From: JAAYJK01 sp964501655
Lineage (GTDB): Bacteria; Bacillota; Syntrophomonadia; Syntrophomonadales; Syntrophomonadaceae
Direction: 5' to 3'
Length of the DNA stretch: 64,000 nt
Assembly (NCBI GenBank): GCA_964501655.1
Contig: CAZCTN010000014.1
Span: 1-64,000 of the forward strand
Shown here: positions 16,641 to 25,254 of the stretch, piece after piece
Layout of the letters: each line of letters begins with the position of its first letter
How positions within the stretch are numbered: the first letter of the stretch is position 1
Program-made: the position numbers and the translations under genes
Notes under the pieces: model-generated
Database searches by the model: none
What the model was told of the DNA's origin: nothing
What the model saw: the letters and a program-made list of their open reading frames with translations, nothing else

Positions 16641-18959
16641 TTAGCAGGGAGGTCCATTAGCCTCTATCATTTCTATGAAGGTATTGGCCAGGTCAGGATC
16701 AAACTGGGTGCCGGCAGCCAGCCGGATTTTCTCCAGGGCCTGACTATGACTCATGGGCTGGCGATAGGGACGGCCATGGACCATGGCCTCATAAGCAGAG
16801 ACTATGGCCAGCATTCTGCATTCGAAGGGGATGTCGTATCCATCCAGGCCCAGGGGATAGCCATGGCCATTCCACCATTCATGATGTTTCAGGATCCAGC
16901 CGGCTATGGGAAGTAGCTCAGGGGAACTGTGAGCGATACGGTGGCCTATTTCACAGTGACGGGATACCTCCTTTTTTTCTTCCAAGGTCAACAGCCCGGG
17001 TTTAAAGAGAATGCGATCAGGGATACCAACTTTGCCTATATTATGGAAACGAGCCAGAAGACTTAAATCAGCCATCCGGTCGGTGGAAATCTTGTTGCGC
17101 CGGGCGAAGGACAACAGCAGGTCTTGTACTCGCTGGCTTTGCGCCTCGGGGATGATTCCCCTTATGTTTAAAGAATTCATCATGGTCTGTACAAGATCAA
17201 TCTGTACGCTGCTGCTGTGGTGGAGTTTTTCCCGATACATGTTATCATCTGCATTAATAAACAGCATTCTGAGGCTTAATTCATTATTCTCTGAGCAGGA
17301 ACAGCCTATGGATATGCTCAGAGGCAGGGTGGGATCTTTGTGGTTAAAACGGTCTACAGCTGCTTGAATTCTGTGGCTGTAGTTTTCCAGTTTGGATTGA
17401 CTGCAACCGGACACAAGAATGGCAAACTCATCTCCGCCGATTCTGGCCACTATGTCATTCGGATGGGCAACTGATTTCAGGATATTCGCTGCAGCTTTCA
17501 AAACCGCGTCACCACTGTCGTGTCCCAAAATATCATTAATTAACTTGAGACCATCGATGTCACAGATGATAAGACCGGGCGAGGAATTTCCTGCTTGGCG
17601 TATCTGCTGTTCAAAGTAACCGCGATTGTGAAGGGCGGTGAGAGCATCATGGGTACTGGCATATTGCAGCTGCTGGTTAACCATCTGTAATTCAGTGGTG
17701 GTTTGCTTGAGTTCACCCGTTACAGTATTGATAAGGGAAGTTAGAGCTTTCAGGATACTCAGGTTCCTGGAAGCAATGTTATCTATTGCCGTTCCCTCTT
17801 CCGATTGTTCCTGATCAGCTTCCGGATAGTCCTCAGATAAGGGGGGGTGAGATGTCTCGGATTCCGCCAAAACAACGGCGGTCATAGTATTGCTCAGCAA
17901 CTGGTTGCTTTTATCGGCATGGAAAAATTCTCCGCCGGTGTAGAAACCTGATGTGGGAGCAATGGCTTGCAGGGGCAGGGTCTCGATCTGAGCTGAGTCT
18001 TGCAGATAGCTTCGCCGCGCCAGACAAGAGTATACAAATATGCTCTCTGCCGGTTGTTTTCGTATGTCCAGCAACAGATCATCTATCTGTTCAAGAATCA
18101 GGTTAATGTCGCCGAAGCTAAAACATACTGTATCCCCATTGGCAAAATCTCCGTTAAAGCCCAGGGAATCATCCTCATATCGAGACATGGGGGCTCTTGC
18201 TATATGGATGCCATGTTTGTTTATTACCAGGGGGAATTCGATGCCGTCCATGATATCGAACTCCTGGTATGCTCCCAGATAATGGTGATAAACCTGGTAG
18301 GCAGGTATATTATCAATAGTATAAACCCGTGAGGTATCAGCATGAGTAATAGTCATCTCTTTGCCTATTGGCTGCCAGCCCAGGCGGTTATGGCGAGTAA
18401 CCCTCAAATCTTTGCCGCACAGGAGGGCAGCCGCAAATCCGTGCTCGGCAATTTCTTCATCAGTAAAGACTAGATATTTGCTGCCGTTAAGATTATTGCC
18501 GGCAATACCTCCCGCTACGGGCAAGTTGGGGTTGATGGATTGGATGCAGCTTAATAATCGGGTGATATAGTCTGAGGGTGTTGCGTATAGAATAAGCAGC
18601 CGGGCCTCGGGATTATTCAGAGCAGCTACGGGTAGTTCATAATTGTCTCCATTTGTTAAGGGGAATAATATTGTTTCTACATCACTATGCTGAAAAACAG
18701 AAAAAGACAGGACTATACCGCCGGAACTAATAATCCCGTTAATGATTTCACCATTGGTAGTGGTTCCAATTATTTTAGCTGCAGGAAGGAGATAATTAAT
18801 CTGCCTGCATATATCTCGCAGGAGTCTTTTGTCTGTGACACCGGTATAAATCTGAACCAGAATGGCACGATTATCGGGAGATGATAGTATATCCTTATTA
18901 TCTTCCACGTATCGGACCAGACTGGGATAGTTAATATAATAAGTATTGATGCTATACAT
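16641..18959 (-). CDS. FIST sensor with GGDEF and HD-GYP domains
   Basis: 772 residues from the ATG at 18959, which has GGAGG five bases upstream; an in-frame ATG 20 codons earlier has no such site. An N-terminal FIST sensory domain (about 25-365, with IIGTTTNGEI and LPVAGGIAGN) and a short helical linker (395-440) lead to a GGDEF domain with intact RIGGDEFAIL, then an HD-GYP domain (about 615-765). In HD-GYP the expected HD reads HN (FHNIGKVGIPD), while the HGYP motif is intact. The protein would sense a small ligand (FIST domains are thought to bind amino acids or similar) and make, and perhaps not degrade, cyclic di-GMP. Cytoplasmic, no membrane segments. Confidence 0.9.
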   Translation of the reverse strand: MYSINTYYINYPSLVRYVEDNKDILSSPDNRAILVQIYTGVTDKRLLRDICRQINYLLPAAKIIGTTTNGEIINGIISSGGIVLSFSVFQHSDVETILFPLTNGDNYELPVAALNNPEARLLILYATPSDYITRLLSCIQSINPNLPVAGGIAGNNLNGSKYLVFTDEEIAEHGFAAALLCGKDLRVTRHNRLGWQPIGKEMTITHADTSRVYTIDNIPAYQVYHHYLGAYQEFDIMDGIEFPLVINKHGIHIARAPMSRYEDDSLGFNGDFANGDTVCFSFGDINLILEQIDDLLLDIRKQPAESIFVYSCLARRSYLQDSAQIETLPLQAIAPTSGFYTGGEFFHADKSNQLLSNTMTAVVLAESETSHPPLSEDYPEADQEQSEEGTAIDNIASRNLSILKALTSLINTVTGELKQTTTELQMVNQQLQYASTHDALTALHNRGYFEQQIRQAGNSSPGLIICDIDGLKLINDILGHDSGDAVLKAAANILKSVAHPNDIVARIGGDEFAILVSGCSQSKLENYSHRIQAAVDRFNHKDPTLPLSISIGCSCSENNELSLRMLFINADDNMYREKLHHSSSVQIDLVQTMMNSLNIRGIIPEAQSQRVQDLLLSFARRNKISTDRMADLSLLARFHNIGKVGIPDRILFKPGLLTLEEKKEVSRHCEIGHRIAHSSPELLPIAGWILKHHEWWNGHGYPLGLDGYDIPFECRMLAIVSAYEAMVHGRPYRQPMSHSQALEKIRLAAGTQFDPDLANTFIEMIEANGPPC

Positions 18960-19056
18960 TTCGTCCTCCATATAACCCCAAGGGCATATTAATATATCGA
19001 CTAAAAGGAAAGATTTCAATAGACTTAATGGACTAAATTGTTGAAAATATTGTTAA

Positions 19057-19298
19057 TATTTTACTGTAGTTCCTATACCCAATAAGCATTATCATAACGA
19101 CAATGTTGATTATTGCTTTGAGAGAATTACAGCAGGAAACCTGGCCGATATTTGCCAGGAAAATGCGTGTAAACCTGAGGAGATACTTGGGCTTAAGAAA
19201 CCAGAAGAAAAGGGGTGATTATAATGAGAATAAGTGAGCTAGATAACAAGCAAGGATGGATTTTTTATCCAAAGCAATTGCTTCCGCTGAGGTGGTGA
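19057..19298 (+). pseudogene. Short open frames, possible decayed gene
   Basis: A 53-codon frame without start codon (stop at 19216-19218) reads protein-like, for example CFERITAGNLADICQENA. Six bases after its stop an ATG at 19224, with AAAAGGGGTG upstream, opens a 24-codon peptide beginning MRISELDNKQ that ends at 19298. Neither resembles a family I can name. They could be remains of one gene or chance. Confidence 0.2.
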
Positions 19299-19303
19299 AA
19301 CTC

Positions 19304-19774
19304 TCAAGGTTTCTTTTTATGCCGGTTTGGATTCCAGGTCCACGGTTTCAACTGCACTGCCATGTGGTTAAGGGCGGAGAAGGAATCAAGAAAGTCATGG
19401 ATCCGTTCGAAAATCAGGCCGGCCGCAAACCAGAAGGGAAAGAAATCCAGGCGGATTAGACCATCCACTGTATAGGGACTAAACCCCGAATAATCCCAGG
19501 GGCAGAATCCAATGAATTGTATTAACAACCAGCCGCTGATATATTCGATGAAAAGTATCAAGGAAACCCAGATAAATCCTCGAATAGGCCAGGGAGCTGG
19601 CCTGATCCTATCATGCACCGGCTCCAATAATACCGCCATCCCATAGATAGGGAACATCCACAGGTAGGTGTAGCCGGTCAGGCTTAATGATCCCCTGAGC
19701 AGAGAACCGCTGCCGGTAAATATTATTTCGAATATCCAGCCAATGAATCCGTACATAATAAATCTTCTGAACAT
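19304..19774 (-). CDS. CmpB-type putative ABC transporter membrane protein
   Basis: 156 residues, mostly hydrophobic, with about four membrane segments. GWIFEIIFTGSGSLLRGSLS and YLWMFPIYGMAVLLEP match the ABC_trans_CmpB family, whose role is not established. The C-terminus ends in a basic tail (NPNRHKKKP). No ATP-binding partner is adjacent, so an ABC function is doubtful. Confidence 0.7.
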   Translation of the reverse strand: MFRRFIMYGFIGWIFEIIFTGSGSLLRGSLSLTGYTYLWMFPIYGMAVLLEPVHDRIRPAPWPIRGFIWVSLILFIEYISGWLLIQFIGFCPWDYSGFSPYTVDGLIRLDFFPFWFAAGLIFERIHDFLDSFSALNHMAVQLKPWTWNPNRHKKKP

Positions 19775-20063
19775 AAGTATAGTATGTTTGAGGGCACCCG
19801 TTTCTTAACCTGTAAATTAATGGGTACAGTGCTGGGACTGGGCGGGGAACGGAGTGTTATTAATGCTTCTGGATAGGGACGAGGATAGGCCCGCATCGGC
19901 CATAGCTTTATGAAGAACAGCTATTATTACTTGGAAGGTGGCAGCACAAATTTTTCAATGATTTTTCCGGGGAAATTATAGTAATATGGTAATTAAGCTA
20001 GAGGAAGGAAATAGTTCCTGGGAAATATGGCGAAGATACCCATGGAGGGGGAGGAGGAAAAAT

Positions 20064-20945
20064 ATGAAGAGACTTACTCAGAATGTGATGCTGCTGGGAA
20101 ATGGTTATTTTAACTATTACCTGGTTGGACAAAAAGAAGCGGCCCTGGTGGAATGCGGAACCAGTGCAGGGGCAGCTATCCTGGCCAAACAATGGCAAGA
20201 GTTGGAGGAGAAACCTGATATAAAATATCTGGTAGCCCTGCATTCCCATTTTGATCATGCCTGCGGCATTCCTGCCCTAAAAGAACTATTTCCCCAGGCT
20301 CAGGTAGCGGCCAGTAAGGCAGGGCAGAAACTGCTGGGTAAAGAGCGCGTGGTCAGAGGATTGTTCGGGTACGATCAGGTAGTGAGTGACAACTACCTGC
20401 GTCATGGTTTGGTGGACAGTGAGATAAAAGGACCGGACTGTGAGAACATAGCAGTGGACATAGCCGTAGGGGAGGGGGATGTCCTTGACCTGGGCGGAGG
20501 CCTGCAACTGAAGTTTATTGATGCCCCCGGTCATAGTGTCTGTTCTATCTGTGCCTATCTGGAAAAAGATCAGGTTATGTTGGTTTCAGATGCAGCGGGG
20601 ATAAAAGGACAGGACAATCAGATATCCCCAGTGTTTTTCCAGGACTACGATCTTTATGTAGATACGATAAATAAACTGATGTCTTATCCGGCTCAGGTGG
20701 TTGGGGTCGCTCACGGGGATATAATAGCGGGGGAAGAGGTGCCGGAATATTACCGGGCAAGTCTGAGTGCAGCCTCAAGCTGCTTTGAACTGATCAGGGA
20801 TCAGCTGGCCGGGGGAAAGGATGAAAAGCTTCTGGCCGCTGAACTCTATGAGCGGTTCATTAAGGACGGTATACTGTTATATCCAGCTGATATGATGACC
20901 GGGGCTATGACCCTTTTGATTGAGAGCGTTAAACGAAAACTCTAG
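20064..20945 (+). CDS. MBL-fold metallo-hydrolase, tandem copy 1
   Basis: 293 residues from the ATG at 20064 (GGAGGAGG upstream); the reading frame is open to 19986. The metal motif is HSHFDHACG near residue 61, with DAPGHSVCS and VSDAAG further on. It is about half identical by eye to the next gene, with the same opening pattern (NVMLLGNGYFNYYLVG against NVLMMGNQHFNYVVVG). Substrate unknown. There is a C-terminal helical extension after the core fold. The gap to the paralogue is 73 bp, so co-transcription is likely. Confidence 0.85.
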   Translation: MKRLTQNVMLLGNGYFNYYLVGQKEAALVECGTSAGAAILAKQWQELEEKPDIKYLVALHSHFDHACGIPALKELFPQAQVAASKAGQKLLGKERVVRGLFGYDQVVSDNYLRHGLVDSEIKGPDCENIAVDIAVGEGDVLDLGGGLQLKFIDAPGHSVCSICAYLEKDQVMLVSDAAGIKGQDNQISPVFFQDYDLYVDTINKLMSYPAQVVGVAHGDIIAGEEVPEYYRASLSAASSCFELIRDQLAGGKDEKLLAAELYERFIKDGILLYPADMMTGAMTLLIESVKRKL

Positions 20946-21018
20946 CCAGATACAAGCAGCGCTACTACTTGGTGGTACAGGGGTTAAAAGGTTCTCCTGG
21001 CGGGAAGGAGGGTTCTGT

Positions 21019-21903
21019 ATGTTGCGAAAGCTGGCTGATAATGTTCTCATGATGGGCAACCAGCATTTCAATTATGTAGTAGTTGGACAGGAGGAGGCGG
21101 TGCTAATTGAATGCGGGGTCAGTGCGGGGGTGATGAGTTTTCGCCAGGATTGGCAGCAACTATCCAACCCTCCGAAGATCAAAAAAATTGTAGCTATGCA
21201 TGAGCACTTTGATCACGTATGCGGTATTCCCGGATTGCGAGAGATGTTGCCCGGGGTTCCGGTTTTAGCCCATCCCCGGGCCGGCCGGGTGCTTGCCAAA
21301 AGTTCGGTAGTAAAAGATTTTTTCCGGCAGGACGATGAGATGTCCGACTTGTTTACCAGGCGAAGAATAATTAAGGAAAAACCACCTGCTCTTGGAATAG
21401 ATTCCATTGCTATTGATGAATATATAAGTGAAGGAGATACTGTCCCCATAGATATCTTTTCCGGGCTGAGGGTAATGGAGACTCCCGGCCACAGCCCGAG
21501 TTCGCTTGCACTTTATCTTAAGGCGGAACAGATGATGTGCCTTTCTGATGCGGGGGGATACCAGATCAGAAGTGATTTTATCTTTCCCATCTTTTTTCAG
21601 GGCTATGAATCATACCTGGAAAGTATCGAAAGGATGAGCACCATACCTACCCGTATCCTGGCTTTGCCTCACGGTCAAATTTGGACCGGGGTATCAGTGC
21701 ATCTTTTCTATCGCCGGGCCCGGGAAGAAGCAGAAAAAGCCTTCAAAAGTATCCGGCGCAGACTGGAGGAAGGTATGGAAGGTGACGAGATAGAAAAAGC
21801 CCTTTACCAACATTACTACCGGGACGACCTGACCATTTATACCCCGGATAATATCCGCCTTTGTGTCAAACTCCTGGTGCAAAGAGTTAAGGAATGTCTA
21901 TAG
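21019..21903 (+). CDS. MBL-fold metallo-hydrolase, tandem copy 2
   Basis: 294 residues from the ATG at 21019, with GGAAGGAGG upstream; the frame is open from 20920 but that would overlap the previous gene. Metal motif HEHFDHVCG, then ETPGHSPSS and LSDAGG. The second position of the usual HxHxDH is kept in both copies. It is a tandem paralogue of the gene at 20064. The substrate is unknown; pairs like this may have split specificity. Confidence 0.85.
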   Translation: MLRKLADNVLMMGNQHFNYVVVGQEEAVLIECGVSAGVMSFRQDWQQLSNPPKIKKIVAMHEHFDHVCGIPGLREMLPGVPVLAHPRAGRVLAKSSVVKDFFRQDDEMSDLFTRRRIIKEKPPALGIDSIAIDEYISEGDTVPIDIFSGLRVMETPGHSPSSLALYLKAEQMMCLSDAGGYQIRSDFIFPIFFQGYESYLESIERMSTIPTRILALPHGQIWTGVSVHLFYRRAREEAEKAFKSIRRRLEEGMEGDEIEKALYQHYYRDDLTIYTPDNIRLCVKLLVQRVKECL

Positions 21904-22100
21904 AACAGCTTAATACTGGACAGTTGGGAGCAGGCGGGTGATATCCATCCTTCTTGTAAGGCTATAATCAGGCGAAAAGAAGTGCCCTGCTTTTCTAAGC
22001 CATGGAATTCCTATTTAAAAACAGGGAGCAGGTTCTAATCCCTGCCGTTTTGCGGCGGCGGCTTGAAACTGCTCCACAATTTTTACCTATGCCCAAAACG

Positions 22101-22126
22101 AGACCCGGGCAGTTTGGCCCGGGTCT
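22101..22126. terminator. Hairpin between metallo-hydrolase and glnA
   Basis: AGACCCGGGC at 22101-22110 pairs perfectly with GCCCGGGTCT at 22117-22126 around AGTTTG. On the minus strand it is followed by CGTTTTGG, so it may end glnA; on the plus strand there is no T-tract. Confidence 0.65.
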
Positions 22127-22166
22127 GGAAGATAATACAAAAAGATGCCAGGTTTATCCCTTAACT

Positions 22167-23600
22167 TTACAGGTCATAATATAACTCAAATTCCATAGGA
22201 TGAGGCAGGCTATTGATCTTGGCGGCTTCAGCCCGCTTGGCTTCTATCCAAATCTCTATAAGCCGGGCCGGAAATACTCCGCCGGCCAGTAAGAATTCGT
22301 GGTCTTTTACCAAGGCGTCCAGGGCTTCGTCCAGGGTTTTGGGCAGGGATTTGATCTTGGCCTGTTCCTCCGGAGACAGTTTATAGAGATTAACATCATA
22401 AGGCCCAAAACCTTCGGCAACAGGATCTATCTGGTTTTTGATCCCATCCAGACCCGCCATCAGAATAGCCGTATATCCCAAATAAGGATTGCAGGTAGCA
22501 TCCGAGGAGCGGAATTCAAAGCGCTTGGTTTCAGGAGTCTTGGCGTAAGCCGGAATTCTGATTACCGCACTGCGGTTGGAAGTAGCGAAGCATATACTGA
22601 CCGGGGCTTCGTAGCCGGGTACCAGGCGTTTGTAGGAATTAGTGGAGGGATTGGTAAAAGCCAGAACTGCCGGCGCATGTTTTAACAAACCACCAATAAA
22701 ATACAGAGCGGTTTTACTCAGTCCGGCATAACCGTTTTCATCATAAAACAGGGGCTGACCGTTTTTGAACAGGTGCATATGTACATGCATGCCGTTGCCG
22801 GCTTCTCCGAATAGAGGTTTGGGTAAAAAGGTAGCGGTTTTTCCTTCCTGGAAAGCCAGGTTTTTGATTAAGTATTTGGCCAGCATGGTTTTGTCAGCCA
22901 TTTCCCGCATGGTACCGAATTCCACTTCGATTTCCACCTGCCCCGGGCCCCCTACCTCGTGATGATGATATTTTACCGGGATATTATTTTCTTCCAACAG
23001 CAGGCACATGCGTGATCTTAAATCGTATAGTATGTCTTGCGGGGGGGCGATATGGTAGCCGCCCTTAAGAGGTATTTTGTAGCCCAGGTTTTGGTATTCT
23101 TCATCTCCGCTGTTCCAGATAGCCTGTTCAGCATCAATGGAAAACCCGGTTTTTTGAGGTTGACAAGTATAAGTAACATTATCAAAAATATTGAACTCAT
23201 ACTCGGGACCAATTCTCAATTCATCTGCTATGCCAGTCGAGGCCATATATTCTTCGGCTTTAATGGCAATGGCCCGGGGATCTTGCTCGAATCGGTAATT
23301 TTCCGGTTCAGCAATAACATATACATCTCCGATCATGCTAAGGGTAGGTACATCCGTGAAAGGGTCAAAGACTGAGGTGGTAATGTCAGGAATGAAAACC
23401 ATGTCGCTCTTCTCGACCGGAGCAAAACCATAGTTGGAACCGTCAAATCCGATACCGTATTTGAGAGTGTCGGGGGTAAAACGACCAATGGGGATGCCCA
23501 GGTGGCGCCATCTGCCTAGTAAATCAATCATCTTGAAATCAATCATTTGAATTTTCTGTTCACTGCAAAATTTCGTTACTTCTTCGTAACTTCTGAACAT
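22167..23600 (-). CDS. glnA: Glutamine synthetase (type I)
   Basis: 477 residues, about the size of GSI-beta enzymes. It makes glutamine from glutamate, ammonia and ATP. Conserved parts: GPEYEFNIFD (metal-binding Glu), HHHEVGGPGQVEIE, GNGMHVHMH (metal-binding His), RLVPGYEAPVSI (glutamate-binding), RFEFRSSDATCNPY, and YDVNLYKLS, the region of the adenylylation loop. The ATG follows AAAGGAGG. The 200-bp gap to the divergent gene at 23801 holds two palindromes that could be operators. A second, more divergent family member is at 62536. Confidence 0.95.
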   Translation of the reverse strand: MFRSYEEVTKFCSEQKIQMIDFKMIDLLGRWRHLGIPIGRFTPDTLKYGIGFDGSNYGFAPVEKSDMVFIPDITTSVFDPFTDVPTLSMIGDVYVIAEPENYRFEQDPRAIAIKAEEYMASTGIADELRIGPEYEFNIFDNVTYTCQPQKTGFSIDAEQAIWNSGDEEYQNLGYKIPLKGGYHIAPPQDILYDLRSRMCLLLEENNIPVKYHHHEVGGPGQVEIEVEFGTMREMADKTMLAKYLIKNLAFQEGKTATFLPKPLFGEAGNGMHVHMHLFKNGQPLFYDENGYAGLSKTALYFIGGLLKHAPAVLAFTNPSTNSYKRLVPGYEAPVSICFATSNRSAVIRIPAYAKTPETKRFEFRSSDATCNPYLGYTAILMAGLDGIKNQIDPVAEGFGPYDVNLYKLSPEEQAKIKSLPKTLDEALDALVKDHEFLLAGGVFPARLIEIWIEAKRAEAAKINSLPHPMEFELYYDL

Positions 23601-23758
23601 TTATAAGCCTCCTTTGCCTTATATAACACTCCGAAATTATAGCAAAAATATATCAGATAGGTAAAGTATTTTAAATGCTGTATACAGTATTATGTATGGC
23701 GGAATGCAAGCTGGCTGGAAGTATATTCTATTAGACATTCAGGTATATCTGCTTTAGG

Positions 23759-23791
23759 GGCTTAATAAGATGTAATACATCTTACTAAGCC
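23759..23791. promoter_or_regulatory. Near-perfect palindrome, possible operator
   Basis: Arms 23759-23774 and 23776-23791 match at 15 of 16 positions around one base; the core is TAAGATGTA-A-TACATCTTA. It lies 10 bp before the gene at 23801 and about 160 bp from the divergent glnA start. A smaller palindrome, CTGTATACAG, lies at 23678-23687. Operator or hairpin cannot be told from sequence. Confidence 0.45.
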
Positions 23792-23800
23792 TTAAGATGC

Positions 23801-24520
23801 ATGGGGGTGGGTGAAATAAACAAGAGGCTGATTAAGATCATATTGCCAATACTGGCAGTGTTGCTGGTTTTTGGTTTAACTTTTAATACCCTGCGTGACA
23901 TGTATGTGAAATCCCGCCTGGAAGCCGGAGTGGAATTGAACAAAGCTCTGGCTAACATGGAAAATATTACTGAATACAAGTATAGCCTGAAATCAGGCTT
24001 TACAGTTGAAGGTCGGGAGGAGGTGATAAGCCGGGTAGAGGGAGAGAAGAGTCAGGGAAGAACTCATATAAAGGGGGAGATGGTTAACACACCGGTAGAT
24101 ATTTATTATATTGACCGTACCATCTACAATTACGATTCGGTCTCCGGAAAATGGTTGATTATCGAGAGCGATACCACCAATTCCGAGGAACTGCTAATAT
24201 CGGAGCTTAATCCCCTGAGCAATTTTCAAATCAGGGCACCCGGAAAGGTTGACAAAATAGGTTTTGAGAAGATTGATGGTACGGAGTGTTTGGAGGTCAG
24301 ATGCCAAACCGGAGTACAAAGCGAGTTGCTGGAAACCTTTTGGAAGGATTTTGAATACCGATTCTGGATTGATTACCATAAAGGGCTGGTGAAAAAGGCC
24401 CGAGTAGAGGCTAAGAATAAGGAGTCTTTTGAAACGCTGCTGAGAATTGAGGTTGTCTTCGATGAAATTAACCGGCATATCAGTGTAGAAGCACCGGATA
24501 CTAGCGCAGGAAAGGAGTAA
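23801..24520 (+). CDS. Membrane-anchored protein of unknown function
   Basis: 239 residues. One hydrophobic segment at residues 10-27 (IIL..ILAVLLVFGLTF) forms a signal anchor; there is no lipobox Cys. The rest is an extracytoplasmic domain with alternating strands (residues 55-235, for example YKYSLKSGFTVEGREEVIS, WLIIESDTTN, RFWIDYHKGLVKKARVE). This resembles the LolA/LppX-like beta fold seen in Gram-positive anchored proteins, but I cannot assign it. The start is uncertain: the ATG at 23801 has a poor ribosome site. A terminator follows. Confidence 0.6.
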   Translation: MGVGEINKRLIKIILPILAVLLVFGLTFNTLRDMYVKSRLEAGVELNKALANMENITEYKYSLKSGFTVEGREEVISRVEGEKSQGRTHIKGEMVNTPVDIYYIDRTIYNYDSVSGKWLIIESDTTNSEELLISELNPLSNFQIRAPGKVDKIGFEKIDGTECLEVRCQTGVQSELLETFWKDFEYRFWIDYHKGLVKKARVEAKNKESFETLLRIEVVFDEINRHISVEAPDTSAGKE

Positions 24521-24526
24521 ATAAGG

Positions 24527-24560
24527 AGCAGGGGCCAAAAAAGCAGCCCCTGCTTTTCCT
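24527..24560 (+). terminator. Terminator before hpt
   Basis: AGCAGGGGC pairs with GCCCCTGCT around a 10-base loop, then TTTTCC. Confidence 0.8.
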
Positions 24561-24648
24561 TTAAAGGCACTGACTGAAGCAGAAGCATAAGCCGGCATAC
24601 GAAAAGAGAAGGGAGCAGCAAAGCATTTGCCAGCGGTTGACAGCCTCG

Positions 24649-24677
24649 TTGCGCGATGAGTCAGGAGTTGTTATAAT
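24649..24677 (+). promoter_or_regulatory. Probable sigma-A promoter of hpt-guaA
   Basis: TATAAT at 24672-24677 with TTGCGC at 24649-24654, 17-base spacer; the -35 is weak. A TTGACA at 24637 is 29 bases from the TATAAT and too far. Confidence 0.45.
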
Positions 24678-24701
24678 CTCCTTAGACAAGGGGGGATATT
24701 T

Positions 24702-25244
24702 TTGAATCTCGCGGAAGTAGAGGTTTTATTTTCTCCTGAAGAAATTCGGGAGAAGGTAAAGGAATTGGGGAACAAGATTTCTGCTGACTATAAAGGAGAA
24801 AGCCTTCTGGTAGTGGGGATTTTAAAAGGGGCCTTTGTTTTTATGGCCGACCTGATCAGGGAAATCGATATACCTATGGAACTGGATTTTATGAGTGTTT
24901 CCAGTTATGGAGCCTCCTCGGAAACATCGGGGGAGGTACGAATTATGAAAGATTTGGATTTCTCCATAGAAGGAAAAAACGTTCTGGTGATCGAGGATAT
25001 CGTTGACACCGGCTTGACCCTAAATTATATCAGCAAGATACTGAAACAAAGAGGGTGCAGCAGTGTAAAAATATGCTGCCTGCTGGACAAACCTTCGCGC
25101 CGGCGCAGCCCGGTTATACCTGACTACATTGGTTACACCATTCCGGATCAATTTGTAGTCGGATATGGGTTGGATTACGCTGGACGATATCGCAATTATC
25201 CTGCGGTATGTATATTAAAGCCCTCAGTATATGATAATGATTAG
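24702..25244 (+). CDS. hpt: Hypoxanthine phosphoribosyltransferase
   Basis: 180 residues, the usual length. It joins hypoxanthine (and guanine) to PRPP to form IMP or GMP. The PRPP loop VIEDIVDTGLT is near residue 100, the first flexible loop region SSYGASSETSG near 67, and a C-terminal GYGLDYAGRYRNYP. The TTG at 24702 is used, 4 bases after GGGGG-rich sequence. guaA follows 10 bp later, so the two form a salvage-to-GMP operon. Confidence 0.95.
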   Translation: MNLAEVEVLFSPEEIREKVKELGNKISADYKGESLLVVGILKGAFVFMADLIREIDIPMELDFMSVSSYGASSETSGEVRIMKDLDFSIEGKNVLVIEDIVDTGLTLNYISKILKQRGCSSVKICCLLDKPSRRRSPVIPDYIGYTIPDQFVVGYGLDYAGRYRNYPAVCILKPSVYDND

Positions 25245-25254
25245 AGGTGCAGCA

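Noticed and set aside
24637..24677. TTGACA at 24637 as -35 of hpt
   Set aside because: Spacer to TATAAT is 29 bases.
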